Of a DNA stretch of 64,000 nt, positions 42,279-54,048 are shown piece after piece. The notes beneath the pieces are model-generated. The model saw only the letters and a program-made list of their open reading frames with translations. It searched no databases and was not told the origin of the DNA. Origin of the DNA: Tausonia pullulans. Its lineage: Eukaryota > Basidiomycota > Tremellomycetes > Cystofilobasidiales > Mrakiaceae. A program made the translations under genes and the position numbers. Each line of letters starts with the position of its first letter. Position 1 is the stretch's first letter. The stretch spans positions 310,001 through 374,000 of the forward strand of contig OX637633.1 of NCBI GenBank assembly GCA_951802195.1, written 5' to 3'.

Positions 42279-44330
42279 GTGAGTTTAAAGGCCGTCGAGC
42301 TTGGCCTTAAAGGATGATCGATTCTGGGCTGACCTCAGGCGATTGCCGAGCGACTGGCTCCAGATCCTTGTTGTCACCGCATTCAGGTTGAACATCGCAT
42401 CACATCAGCAGGAATCGGCCTATCCGTAACCTCCTTGAATATTTTCTTCACATTTATTTCTTGTTAGTTTAGAGAGAACTTGACCGTCGCATTCAGGGCG
42501 ACTGGCTCGTTCGTTCGCCCGGCCTCGCCGATGGCCCATCCCACGCATTCTCTGTTTTACAACGCCCTTGCTCGCTCTTTTGCCTCATCTTCCTCTTTTG
42601 CTTTTTGCCTCTCTCCACCTGCTCATTGATTTGCTCCTGTATTGCTTTCTATATCTTCCATGCTATGTTATGTCACCCTAGAAGCGACGTTTCTTCAGAA
42701 CACTGGAGCTCGAAACTATGGCGCCTTACAAGTTCCTCCTCACACTGTCTTTGCGACGACGATGATGTTCGGAAAAGCATCAGCTTATACGTTATGATTC
42801 GGTTGATATGAGACGAGACGAGAGAGCAAGATCGAGTGGAGAGAGAATAAAAGAAAGACAACGTCATGGAAAAAGAATGAGAGCAATATGAGATGGACCG
42901 TGGCCAAGCGGGCCAAGCGGAGGGAGGGAGATGGTAAGAGAGATTTGTAATGGAGCGAGGTGTCGAAAGACTGTTTAGCCGGGCAGACCCAGCATCGCGG
43001 TCAGAGTGATTGGTGCTTCCCAAGGTTAGAGACGGGGGGAGCGATGAAGCGGCTAGGGAATCCCACAGTAAGGAAGGCTGACGGTGATCGACCAGTCACT
43101 CGGTATGTTTTTCCGACCGGTCTGGCTTGTTTCAAAGGCTCAGCTCTCTCTCTCCTCCTCATTATTTTCCCATACCTCATCGCCGCTCGTCATGGAATCC
43201 AGCTTCCAGGCCAGCTCCCAGCGGCGCTCCTCGGCGTGATCGACCTCAGAAAGGCCTCTCTTGGGCCTCTGCGAGGTATCCGTAGCCCTGGCCCTCGGAC
43301 CGGCGCACATCTTGGAGAATCATAACCCGACGAAGGCGAGGACACGAAACATTGGCCAGGAGAGCGAAAGTGATCTCAGACTCGTGATGACTGCGAGCGG
43401 TTGGCGGCCTTCGGCGTTCGAGTTGACGATGCCAAAGTCCGTCTGGAAAGAAAGTGACCTCCTCAATCTACCCACGGCCCCTCGCTCCCTCCACCGAATC
43501 GACGAGAGCCCTGTGGCGGGTGCGCAGAGAGTAATCTAGTCGTCGAGTTGTGTATGAGGAAAATCAACTGCCAAAAGTCCGGAAGAGTGAGGTCCTGGAA
43601 CACGAGCGAGACAAAGAGGAGGGGGGTTGCGCCGGGTGAGGGAGTCGGCCGGGAGGAGGAGTGATGATACTGTTGATGATAGCGAGTTGGCCAGGGAAGA
43701 ACCCGGTGGCTTGTCGTCATGCATGACGTGTGATGTTGGCGGTCGATCAACTCGAGGGCGACGCGTCTCTCGCTGGCCGGCCTCCCGCCTCTTCCTCGTG
43801 TCAACTCGCGGCTGGTGACAACAAGCTGGCAGACCGCGACTGCCTTTGTCTTTCCAACCACCACTGACCTAGTCGCTCCTCGCCCGCGGACAAGATAAAC
43901 ACCCTTCCCCTCCCCCCCCCCCTCCCCCTCCCCTCTCCCCCATTCTCGGCCATTGCCTCCTTGTCCTCCTCCTCTCTGTGAGCACACGGGAAAGCCAAAG
44001 ACCGTCTCTGCTCGCTCGTGCGTTCCCTCCATGCCCCATCCTCCCCGAGAGAATGTTGATCAATGCTCGCTGGCCTGTGACGCCGCCTACCCCCATCTGA
44101 CGCTCGTTTTTCGTCCTTCTTCAGAACCCCCTTTCCTTCTAAGCATCCTTTCCCTGGAAAACGCTTAACTAGGACATCTCATCGAAGACCCCCGACCCCA
44201 GGGTCTGCATCGCCTCATCCCTTTGACGTCCCCCCCACTCCCTTCACTGACATATGTCTTTCCCTTCTTGACACCACTCGGTCTTCCCTTCCAGCCAGCA
44301 AGCTCTCTCCTCCCGCCCACCCACAGCCTC
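42279..44330. other. Intergenic, 2 kb
   Basis: No supported gene, tRNA or transposon. A C-rich tract (CCCTCCCCCCCCCCTCCCCCTCCCC) lies near 43908-43936. The right end probably forms the promoter and leader of the Bud4-like gene. Confidence 0.4.
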
Positions 44331-47300
44331 ATGTCCTCCTCAGAAGGTCCCACCTCGCCCGCCCCCATTCCGCGGTCATCCTCCTCCGACTTGCTCCCTG
44401 CGAGCCCTGGCCTCGCTCCTCCGCCTCCTCTTCCATCCACCGCCTCCTCGCTCGACAGGAGCTGGTCTCCGCTTCGCATCCAGAAACCCCAGCAGCAGCC
44501 ATCCCCTCCCTGCCAGGACGCAGGGATGCCCTCGCCCACCAAGGCGCACCACCTTGACGGGGCGGCCGTGCCCTCCTCACTTCTCGCCAACCGGCCGTCA
44601 ACCCAGACGCAGGACAGCGAGCAGCAGCCTCGTCGGACGAGCTCCTCCTACAAGCACATGAAAACCAACTCGCTCGTCTCCAACTCGCCCTTCAAGACCG
44701 TCGGATTGCCCGCCCAGCCCTCTCCTTCGTCTGTTGGTCGACCGCCGACGAAGCACGCGATTGACCTCGGGCTGGGCTTGTCGTCGTCACCCGCCATTAG
44801 TGCTCCTCCGCCGCCGCGGGGCGAGCTGCAGAGGAAGCAGCAACAGCGACGCTCCTCCACCGCCGATGACGTTGACGACACGAGCTCTGATGAAGACGCC
44901 GACGACCGTCGTCTTCGCCAGCAACAGCACCCCGACCACGCCGCGGCTGTCCAGCGTCGCCTCGACTTTCAGCGCGAGTCGAAGCGCAGGCAGTCGGCAG
45001 GTCTCGCAGGTCTCTCGTCTCGAGCCAAGGTCTCTGCGTCGCCGTTTCTTGTCAGGTCGCCCTCGTTCGAAGGAAGCGACGATCCCGCGCGCGCAGCCGG
45101 CGCTGGTGGAGCTGGAGGAGGACCTCCTCGCCCCCCGCCTGTCGGCGTTGTCGGCACCTCGTCTGCAGACGAGGATGATGACGAGAACGACGATGAAGGC
45201 CACGGCGTCAACCATGGATACCTTCCTCTTCCGCTCGAGCCCGGCTCGTCGCTGATGATGGATCATCCGATGGTGGATGACTCGCCGGCGTTCTCGTCAC
45301 CCGGGTTCTCGTCACCGCCGACGGATCACGACACCACCGCCTCGCCTCTGGCTTCCCCCCCTTCCCAGCTACCGGAGGAGGCGTCTTACGACCAATACCA
45401 GCAGTATGTCCAGCAGCAGGAGCACCAGGAAGAGCGTCGTTTTCTCTCCGCTCCCTCGACGCCCTCCCGAGCGTCCCACCTCTCTGCCACAGCCGACGGT
45501 GCTCCCTCACCATCGCCCAAAAGCAGCCTTAAGAAAAAACGCACCCGTCGGTCAGCCGGCCAGGATGGCGTCCCGCTCGCGAGGCGTGAGCGACGCAAGA
45601 CGGTCACTTTTGATGAGCGGCCAGAGGTGTCGTTTTTCGATCGGGAGACGAGCACCCAGGCTATCAGCGATGAGGACGTTGCTGTCTACGGCGGTGGGGA
45701 ACATTGGGACGACTACGACGACGACGAGGAGATGAGCGAGAACGAGATGGGTGGCCAGAGACTCGAGGTTCCGTACCACCAACACCAGCTTCATTCGCAC
45801 GACTCGAACGACTCGTTCGAGTTTGAACGGGAAGAGATCCCCGGATCTCCCACCCCGAGAGCAGACGAGTCCTTCGGCGAGGTCTCGATGCTCTCCAACG
45901 AGGACGACGACCAGTACGACCCGAATGAGCTTTACTCTGCGACGGACTCCTTCGTTACCTCCCTCCTCGAGGAGCATCTCCTCTCGCCCGGATCGGTTTA
46001 CTCGCCCGTCTTCCCTTCGGAGGGAGGAGAGTCACCTTCTCTTCAGCAGCACGAGCATCAGTTCCTGAAGGACACGAGCTTGAACTCTCCGCCTCCTTCG
46101 GCGAACGTTCTCTCAGCTTCTCGTGATATTGAGGACACACCGACCCACCAACCTTACCACTCTCAGCAGCAGCAGCAGCAGCACCCAAAGATCGAGCAGC
46201 CCGACCTTCCTCACCTCGCTGCTTCGCCCGCGGACCCCATTCTCCTCAACGGCAACGCTCTCGAGCCATCGACGCACCTTCCTCCACTCTCAGTGGCGCA
46301 TCACCACCAAGGATCCTCTCCGCGCCGGTCATCCTCCACTAGCTCGTTGGCAATTCACCACCACCCGGAGGTTCACGCCCATCAGAGCGGCCCGCTCCCA
46401 GACCCGTTCCTCCAGGTCTCTACGGTGCAGCACCATCTCGCTGCAGAGCATGAGCAGGAGGAGGAGAAGAAGGAGGAGACTCTTAACCGTGACAGTGAGG
46501 ACGGCGTGCCGTATGGAAGGAGCCACCATGCCGATCGGTTCCGCGCGGTCCAGGAGCTGCGAAAGGGCACTCTCGGCAGGCACAAACATGAGGATGAAAA
46601 GACGAGGTCGCCGTCGCCGGAAGGGGAGGAGGAGCCCAGAGCTGAGGCCGACGAGTTTAAGGGCCAGGAAATGGAGGACAAGGACGAGGACGAGGAGAAC
46701 GAGGACGAGGAGGACGAGGAGGACGAGGAAGAAAGGAGGCACGAGTCTCAGCCTACCCCGAGCTTTGATATGCCGAAGCTTGAGGATGGTGCTGGGGAGG
46801 AGGAGGATGAGGAGGAAGGGCAGGCAAAGGAGAAAGCGGATGTTTTTGGCGAGAAACGTGAGATCTCGTCTGTGGTACGTTCATTGTCTCTCTATTCTTC
46901 TTGTCAAGAGTGTCAGCTGATATCTTCTGGTCCCATTAAGAACCTGCCCTCTGACCCGCCTTCGACTGAGGTCATCCCAGCTGTTTCCGCCACCACCATT
47001 ACCACCAACACGTCCTCCTCCTCTTCCTCCTCCTCTCATCTTGATGCTCCCTGGCACCTCCCCTCCTTCGATTCGTCCTCCTCTCCTCTCTTCGGCTCCG
47101 TCTCCAACTTCGCCCCCTCCGGAGATGCCGCCGCGCGAGCAGCCAAAGCCGTCTCAATCGATGAATTTGGCTCGCTCGCCTCGTTCAAGCCTTCGTCATC
47201 GGCCGAGCGCCTTAGGGCGGAGGAGACCGGTGGGACTATCGACTCGGTTGGCTCCCTCGGCAGCAACGCCAGCGGAGGCAGCAGCGCAGGCCGGAGCCCT

Positions 47301-50090
47301 AGACTCACACGTGATAGCATCCGACGGAGGATGGACGCTAAGCGGGTCGAGGAGGACGCCGCTGCCCTCAAGAGACGTCGAGACGAGACCGGCTCATCTT
47401 CTGCTGCCACTGCGACTGTCTCGGCCTCGCCGTCCTTGCATGGACTTGACGGCCTCGGCATCGGCTTCAGTGGACAAGACAGCCGAGGACATGTTGCGGT
47501 GTACGATGGCCCGTCAGCATCTTACGATGAACCCGTGGCGTCGCCCGCTACTGCTGCTGCGCCTGCTTCTTCACCTGCCCGCCCGACACAGTCCTCCCGG
47601 AGCTCCAGCTATGAGGATCGTTCTCGCTTCGCCGCCCAGCAGAAGCGCCCTGCCCTTGCTCCTCGCACCAGCACGCTCTCAGCGCACGACGTTCTCCATG
47701 GCGAGTCAGCGCTCGATCGACTCGTCGCCCCCAAGTCCCGCTCGGCCTCACCCAACTCGGGTGCCTCATCGCCCGGCCGTTCCGATACGGGCACCCTCCG
47801 CCACGGCAGCGAGAAGGAGGTCATCGTTGACCGGCTCAGCGGCTCGGGCATCAACCTCCCTTCTTCGTCCCCAATTGAGACGGCCTTTCCTGCCCATTTC
47901 CTCCTTCCTACTACCGCCGAGGACAGGGCCCGTCGCGAGCAGGAGAAGACTCAGCGGGAGAGGGAGCTCATGCCCCCTCCCCCTCTGCCTCACAAGGTCA
48001 CTGCCAGCAGCATCAGCCCTCGCCCCTCAATGGTGCCATCACCGACACTATCCTCAAGCGAGCACACTGAGGAAGGTGGCACCCAAACGCGGGAGGAGGC
48101 CATTATCGCGCGCAAGAGGGAGAAGCGCGCGCAGGAGCAGGCCGCCTCGGGTCTTCCTGTGAGCAGGAGGGGCAGGGGTCGGAGGAGCCTCAGCACGGGC
48201 GACGCCTCGATCCCAGGGTCCGCGACGGGCTCGGCGAATAAGAGGAGGACGATCGCGGCCGATGAGCACTCTCTCAACGACTTCGGCCTTGGAGGTGGCA
48301 GCAGCACGCAGGAGGCGGCTGCCTTTGGCGATGATGTCTCGAGCGAGCTCGATCGAATTGCCGAGGACAAGAAAGTTGGTCTTTACCTCTCCCCTCACTT
48401 GATTGGATGCGAAGCTGACTTACCATTTCGTGCAGCGCGGCTACCGGCTTGTCGAGCGGCCACAGGTTTACGTCGCCTCGGATGAGCGAGTCGCCTACAA
48501 CGCGCGTGCAGGCGACCTCGATCGAGGCAAGGCCTGGCGGTCTGTCAAGAGGCCGTCCGACATGGTGAGTGCCTCAGACGACCCAGAGATGGACTGTTGC
48601 CCATTTGACGTCCTCCCTTAATTGCAGAACGAGTACGCAGAGGAGATCCGCGAACTTCGTTCCCGCGAGAAGCTTGGTCGAGCTCACTCGAAGGTCTTCG
48701 TCCGAAGTGAGTCTTGCTGAGACTGCGTTGCATGTGCTTCGTGACTGACCGACCGACCTTCTTCCCAGTCGTCGGCATCACCGATGTAGCTGTGCCTCTC
48801 CCGAGCGAGTCGCAGACGACCTTCCGGATCGTCCTCAACAACGGGCTTCACTCTGTCGAGACGTCATCGTACACACTCGGCCAGACGGTCCAGATCGGGC
48901 AAGAGTTCGAGCTGTGCGTAGAGCAGTCGTCTTTGTTGTCACGCACTATCTCTTGAGACTGACTCGCCCTTTCCTCTTGACAGCCTCGGCCTCGACAACC
49001 TTGAGTTCAGCCTCGCCGTCAAGGTTAAGAAAGACATCCACATCCAGAACCGCCTCCGTCGCCTCGCGCCCGTTGTACCTGCGAGGGTCTCGACGCCTGA
49101 GCCCCCACGGCCGTCGACGCCAACCGCGTCTGTCAAGGCCCAATCCCGGCTTAGCAAGCTTCTTTCCTCTCCTCGCAAGCCCAAGCCCGTCGTCGCGCCC
49201 TCTCTGCCGCCACCCCCTGTGGTCAGACGAGTCGAGCCGGTCGAGCCACCGCGGGACGACCTCGTCCGGTACCTCGCCCCGGACGGCACACTTGCCGTAG
49301 TAAAGGTTGTCTTTAAGGACATCTCGTCAAAGTGTAACGGTCAGATCCTCAACCTCGGCCTCCCTCTCACTGGACGGTGGAGCGAGGAGGGGGCGATCAA
49401 CGCCCCGGCGAATGCCAATGGCCGTCGCCCGAAGACCATCGGCAGGATGGAGCTCCAGCTGATCCAGATCCCGAGTATCCCGGGTCTTGCGAACGACCAG
49501 CTCCCGCAGAGCCTTGATGACACCATCCAGGGCCTCCGACACGTCCGCTGGCACAAGATGGACTACTTCACCGGCACGCTCACCCAGCTCGGCGGAGACT
49601 GCACGGTGGGTTCTTTTCCCCCCGCCCTCTTCGAATATAAGCTGACTTGGCCTCTTCCTCCCAGACCTGGCGCCGACGTCAGATGCGCATTGTCGGCGGT
49701 ACGCTCGAGGCGACCTCGGACGTGACCAAGAAGATCACTGCCCGAATTGACCTCTCCAAGATGGTCAAGATCCTCAACGACGGCGACCAACCGATGAGCG
49801 TGGAGCGGTCTTTCACTCTCGTCTTTGACAACGGCGAGGACATCCAGTTCTTCGCCGATAGTGAGCAAGAAAAGAGCGACTGGTGCGTGGCTCGCTACCC
49901 TTTCATGTTGAGAGTGCACACCCACTGACAAGAGCGGTTCTTTCCTTTGTTCTGCAGGCTCCATCACCTCCGTGAGCTCCTCGGCCGCGTCCCAAGTCTC
50001 CCCCTCTGGGCCGAGCTTCTCTGGGATAACAACGAGAAGCAAAAGAAGGCCGCCGGCGTGCCTTCTAATCCCAAGCCTGAGTGGCGCTAG
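44331..50090 (+). CDS. BUD4: Bud4/anillin-like septation protein with C-terminal PH domain, 1767 aa
   Basis: Eight exons: 44331-46874, 46941-48374, 48436-48564, 48628-48706, 48769-48913, 48984-49605, 49665-49882, 49958-50090. The first 1350 residues are disordered and full of Ser-Pro sites (likely CDK/MAPK targets) and acidic runs (DEDEENEDEEDEEDEE). Basic clusters such as KKKRTRRS occur. The C-terminal 400 residues are ordered: an anillin-homology region (KVFVRIVGITDVAVPLP, QEFELLGLDNLEFSLAVKVK), then a PH domain (MDYFTGTLTQLGGD, WRRRQMRIVGGTLEA, FTLVFDNGEDIQFFADSEQE, WLHHLRELLG). The very end, RVPSLPLWAELL, is typical of Bud4/Mid2 proteins. These organise septins and the cytokinetic ring at the bud neck. 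The first intron (66 nt) has no in-frame stop, so read-through would add 22 residues. Start: MSSSEGP is preferred over an upstream in-frame Met in the C/T-rich leader. Confidence 0.9.
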
Positions 50091-50371
50091 TTCGCCCCTT
50101 CGATTGCCGCGTTCTCCCCCTCACCCCTCCTTTCTCCATCATCTTCCCTCTCTTTCTCTATCAAGTTCCGTAATCTCGTCGCCTGTGTTTTCTCCTCACT
50201 GTTCCATTTCATTTCGTCTTCCTCTTTCGCATCCATCTCGTTCCTCGTCGACGACCTTCCTCTTTCCATTTCGCTTCCTGTCCGTCCCTGTAACGATTCA
50301 CAATGATTCTCTTTCGCAGCGAAATATTCGAGACAACATGAGGAGGAGAAGAGGGAAGACATAACCGAAGA

Positions 50372-52021
50372 CTAATACTCAACCGCCTCATCCCCATCCT
50401 GCATCTCTACCTCACCGAGGCCCTCCTCGGCTGGGGGAGCAGCAGCTGTCGATGCGACGGCGGCGACGACAGGAGCAGGTGACTCGGAAGCAGCGACGGT
50501 GTTAGGTTCCGCCTGCATCGGCGCTTTAATGGTGGTGTTGGTGGCGGGAGAGGGCTGGGCAACTGGGGTGGTGGTGGAGGGCGGGGGCGTGCCAGAGAGC
50601 TCCGCTTTCTGCTTGCGAAGAGTCGAGAGGTCTACCTGAAGATCAAGCTCCTTGCTCCGAAGCTGAAGGAAAAGCGAAAGCGAGGTGTCAGACAAGTAAA
50701 AGAGGAGTCGAGAAAGGAGGGAAATGGGCTCACCTGCTGAACCTCGGCCTCGATCTCCCGTCGTCGGTCCGTCCACTCGCGCTGCTCAGAATCCACGAGT
50801 GCATCGGCTTCCTTTTTTTGGGCGTCGATCTTTTCCTGCTGTACGGGCAGCAGCACGGCAGGCAGCTGGGAAATGAAAAGCGCAGAACTGCGTCGGTGCA
50901 ACCTCCTTGAGTCAATGATCAACAAGACCACTCACATAGAACAGCGGCATGACATTCGAACTACCCTTCTTGTGTGACGCTGCTTGGCCAAGAGGAACAG
51001 GGGAAGAGAGATCAAGAAGCGTCGGGGTCGGCCGGCAATCCGGCATAGAAGTGTGCAGGAACGCGGCCAGGCGAGGCAGGCTGTGGTGACGAGAGGCAAA
51101 CTGGAATTAGAGTATCGTCGCGTCAGATGGGACAGACAAGGAGTAGTGGAGCTGAATGCAGGTTGGCAGGCATGACTCACAGAGTCGGACCGGAAGGCGA
51201 GCTCAGCTTCCTTCTTGTCGGCCTCCACCCGGATCGTCTTCATCTCGCGCTCCTTCGACGATATCTCAAGTGCTGTACTTGTCTCCGAACGAAGTTTGTT
51301 TTGAATCCGGTTAGAGATCAAGTCGCGGCGCTTGGCCTGAACACAAGGGTGAGGAAGGTGGACGTCAGTCAGCATGATTCGACGCGTTCATCCGACCGAT
51401 AAACGAGACCCCACTAACGGCATCTGACGCTCCACGCTGACGCTCCTCTTTCTGAAAGGTAGTGACGAGCATTAGTCTGTCATTTCGAATCTGGCGAAAC
51501 CAGGAGAAAGTATGTATGGGCGACGCACCTTGAACGCGTCGAGCGTGCCGAGCAGCCCGCCAAATAGGCGCTTGCCTCGCTTCTTCTCATCAGCGCCGAG
51601 CGTCTTCTTGCGTCTGAGGAATAGACCAGAGATCAGCTATGGAGCTATGAGCATGTCCGAGAGAAGAGAGGGATCACTGACCGCTCTTCCCTCTTCTCGG
51701 TCTCGGTCGGGGCAGGCGGCGGCGGCGGCGGAGCATTCTGGAACGAATCGTCGACAGTAGAGGAAAAAGCAGAGCCATCTTGGCCATTGTCAGGAGCAGC
51801 ATCCAGCTCGGGTCCAGTGCCCGCCATAATGTCGTCTTCTTCAGCGAGGGGCGTCTCGTTTCTGACCCGGGAAGGCGAGGTCCTGATGTGGAGGATTGAG
51901 ACGCGTGCGTCAGTGAGAGGACAAAGAGGGTCCGTCTGCCTGATCAACCGGTAGCATCGGGCAGCGGGTGGCTCAGGGCTAAAGACCCAGTAGCTTACGG
52001 GGTTGCGATTTCCGTGCTCAT
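50372..52021 (-). CDS. PNN: Pinin (spliceosome/EJC-associated), 361 aa
   Basis: Eight exons: 52021-51999, 51882-51682, 51613-51529, 51451-51419, 51336-51181, 51100-50936, 50865-50734, 50662-50372. The family signature is clear: RGKRLFGGLLGTLDAFKKEE followed by a Lys/Arg/Glu-rich helix (AKRRDLISNRIQNKL; REMKTIRVEADKKEAELAF), then a PVQQEKIDAQKKEA helix before a low-complexity acidic tail. Pinin is a nuclear protein of spliceosomal and exon-junction complexes. Exon 6 (FASRHHSLPRLAAF...) is an insertion between the two helical parts that I cannot match; its acceptor (TTCCAG before 51100) was chosen by phase. It is convergent with the Bud4-like gene, about 280 bp apart. Confidence 0.85.
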
Positions 52022-52257
52022 GGTGCGAGATCGGCAAGGAAGATATAGAAGTAGTCGAGCGGGCGAGTCAAGTTGAAGGCGACTCGATTCTCGGCCACTC
52101 GCAAGGACAAGGGACGCGCGACGTGTGTGCGTGGCCTTTTCCTGTGGCCATGGCAACACGTCAAAATAACGTCTCAACGAGAAATATGGTCTCAGAAGAT
52201 TAAAGAACAACGATATTCATCATGAGAAAAGAACCCATATCCATATTCTCCTCCTGA

Positions 52258-53700
52258 TCAGGCCGAAGAAGCCGTAGCGCTCGCGACCTCTGAAGACACA
52301 GCCGTCGTGGCGTTGACAGTCGTCGGATACTCCGGCACATAGACATATTGAGCTGCTCATTGCAAGGTAAAGTTCAGCACCCGAGCCAAAGTCAAGGTCA
52401 TACAAGAGACTCACTGCCGGTGAGGAGAGCGAGCGAGAGAGGAGGATTGATGATGAAGGGCGAGAGAAACTTAGGACCCTTGAGGGAAGCACACGCCACG
52501 GTCGGTCAATCAAAAAAGCCAGCATGAAACATGATTAAAGAGCACTCACTCCAGGGAATTCGGCGGCAAATATCTGGAAGAGATCGGCAACCATACGACC
52601 AAAGAGCATCTGGCCTGAGAGATTCAGATGAGTGAAGTCGGTGGGAGCGCGGTTGAGGAGCCAAGAAGCCTGAGGGCCGATGTGCTGGAGGTCTGAGTTT
52701 CTCTCAGAGTCAGACTAATGATGATAAGGAACTGTTCCGAACTGGTCGACCCACAATTGAGAGAGACACCATGGAGGTCAAGGAGCGGCGTGTTCGTCTT
52801 CTCCGCGACCGAGATTGTCTCGTCCGCCCATGGTCCAAGGGTATCGGCAATCTGGCTGGTTCCGTTAACAAAGCTGCGACGCGAGAGGGCAGTGATGAGG
52901 ACGGGGTGGCCACCAATCTCGCGAAGCTGGGAGACGAAGGAGGCTAGCGGCGCAGTGGTTTTCCGGTATTGGGTCAGCAGAGTCATATCCAGATTCTCTA
53001 ATGGATATTTTCTCACTGAGGTTGGCGCCCATCGATGAGGGAGGCGCAATTTTCATGTCGTTATGTCCGAACTGGAGCCTATCAGTCGATGGAGACATAG
53101 GGGTCGTCAAGATCTCATGCTGAGTAGCTCGCTCATCGAGGATGCAATGACGGACGTGATAAAGACGGTCTGCCCCTTCTTGACCTAGTTTAAAAAAGGA
53201 CATGGTCAGCCTTGCTACAAGGAACTGTTAGATTGGGCTGTGGACTTGCCTCGCTCTTAACGTCGTTGAGAGCCTGGTCCCAGAAACCTCAAACCCGCAT
53301 ATATGCACCTCAGTTGTCATGACTTCGAGCGCTCCTCCTTCTTCTCTGATTTTCTCTGTTAGCAGATGCAAACCCGGACTCACCAGCAGTGACGATGGTG
53401 CCCGTCGTCTTTCCGTTCGACGCCCGATTGCTGCAGAAGGTTCCCTCCTCGAGCGAGCCACAGAATCCGTTGGCCCAACCACCACCTGTGAAGGCAATGT
53501 GTCAGACTCAAATGCGATAGAGAGATAACGTCATCCGACCCACTGTTTAGCGTGGTCCCGTTGTTGGTTGTTGAATCTCCTACGAGAACGAACGACACCT
53601 TGCCTTTGACAAGATGAGGCTTCGCCTTGCGTTCGGAGTCCGTCGGAGCCGCGAGGGCTCCAAGAGCGAGGAGGACGGGAGCGACGAGCGAGAGACGCAT
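52258..53700 (-). CDS. Secreted SGNH hydrolase, CE12 rhamnogalacturonan acetylesterase type, 292 aa
   Basis: Nine exons: 53700-53544, 53485-53384, 53287-53250, 53184-53156, 53078-53017, 52943-52755, 52692-52550, 52478-52415, 52352-52258. It removes acetyl groups from pectin or related polysaccharides outside the cell. A signal peptide (MRLSLVAPVLLALGALAA) precedes the catalytic blocks: GDSTTNNG with the nucleophile Ser, LNSGGWANGFC, LQFGHNDMK, and TDFTHLN with the catalytic Asp and His. The family length is about 230-270 aa. The C-terminal 35 residues (QYVYVPEYPTTVNATTAVSS) are a Ser/Thr/Ala-rich tail with no obvious GPI site. The third intron (53249-53185) begins GCAAGT, a GC-AG intron; no GT alternative keeps the frame. 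It precedes a BAHD acyltransferase gene on the same strand. Confidence 0.87.
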
Positions 53701-54048
53701 GGTGGGGGATACAATGGATGGGGTTGGATGTTGGAGGATAAATCGCAGGTTGTCGTGCTCTCAGGGGAGTGCGATGGCCTGGACTTGACCGCGCTACAAG
53801 AGACAGACGGGCCGGCGACGGCACGCGGCCGGGCCGCAATTACCCCGTCAAAATTTCTGAGCTAAGAGTCTTCCGAGTGAGTCCGAGAGGGGGAAAAACT
53901 CAACAAGGTCAGGTGAGATCGGGAGGGTCTATAAACGAAAACATGGGCATCCAATATTCAGAATGGCCGGGGTCGGCAGGGGGAGAGTGGGGGTGGCGCG
54001 TCCTCTGTATGTCGCGATGCACGCTGCGCCCATCTGATTGTCCCTCAA
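53701..54048. promoter_or_regulatory. Promoter spacer of the esterase gene
   Basis: A 348-bp spacer between the upstream BAHD gene's stop and the esterase start codon, on the minus strand. An A/T-richer patch (AACGAAAACATGGGC) lies near 53935. No gene seen. Confidence 0.4.

Noticed and set aside
43463-44032. 189-codon minus-strand frame between genes
   Set aside because: Composition is driven by a C-rich tract; no domain, splice or start support.
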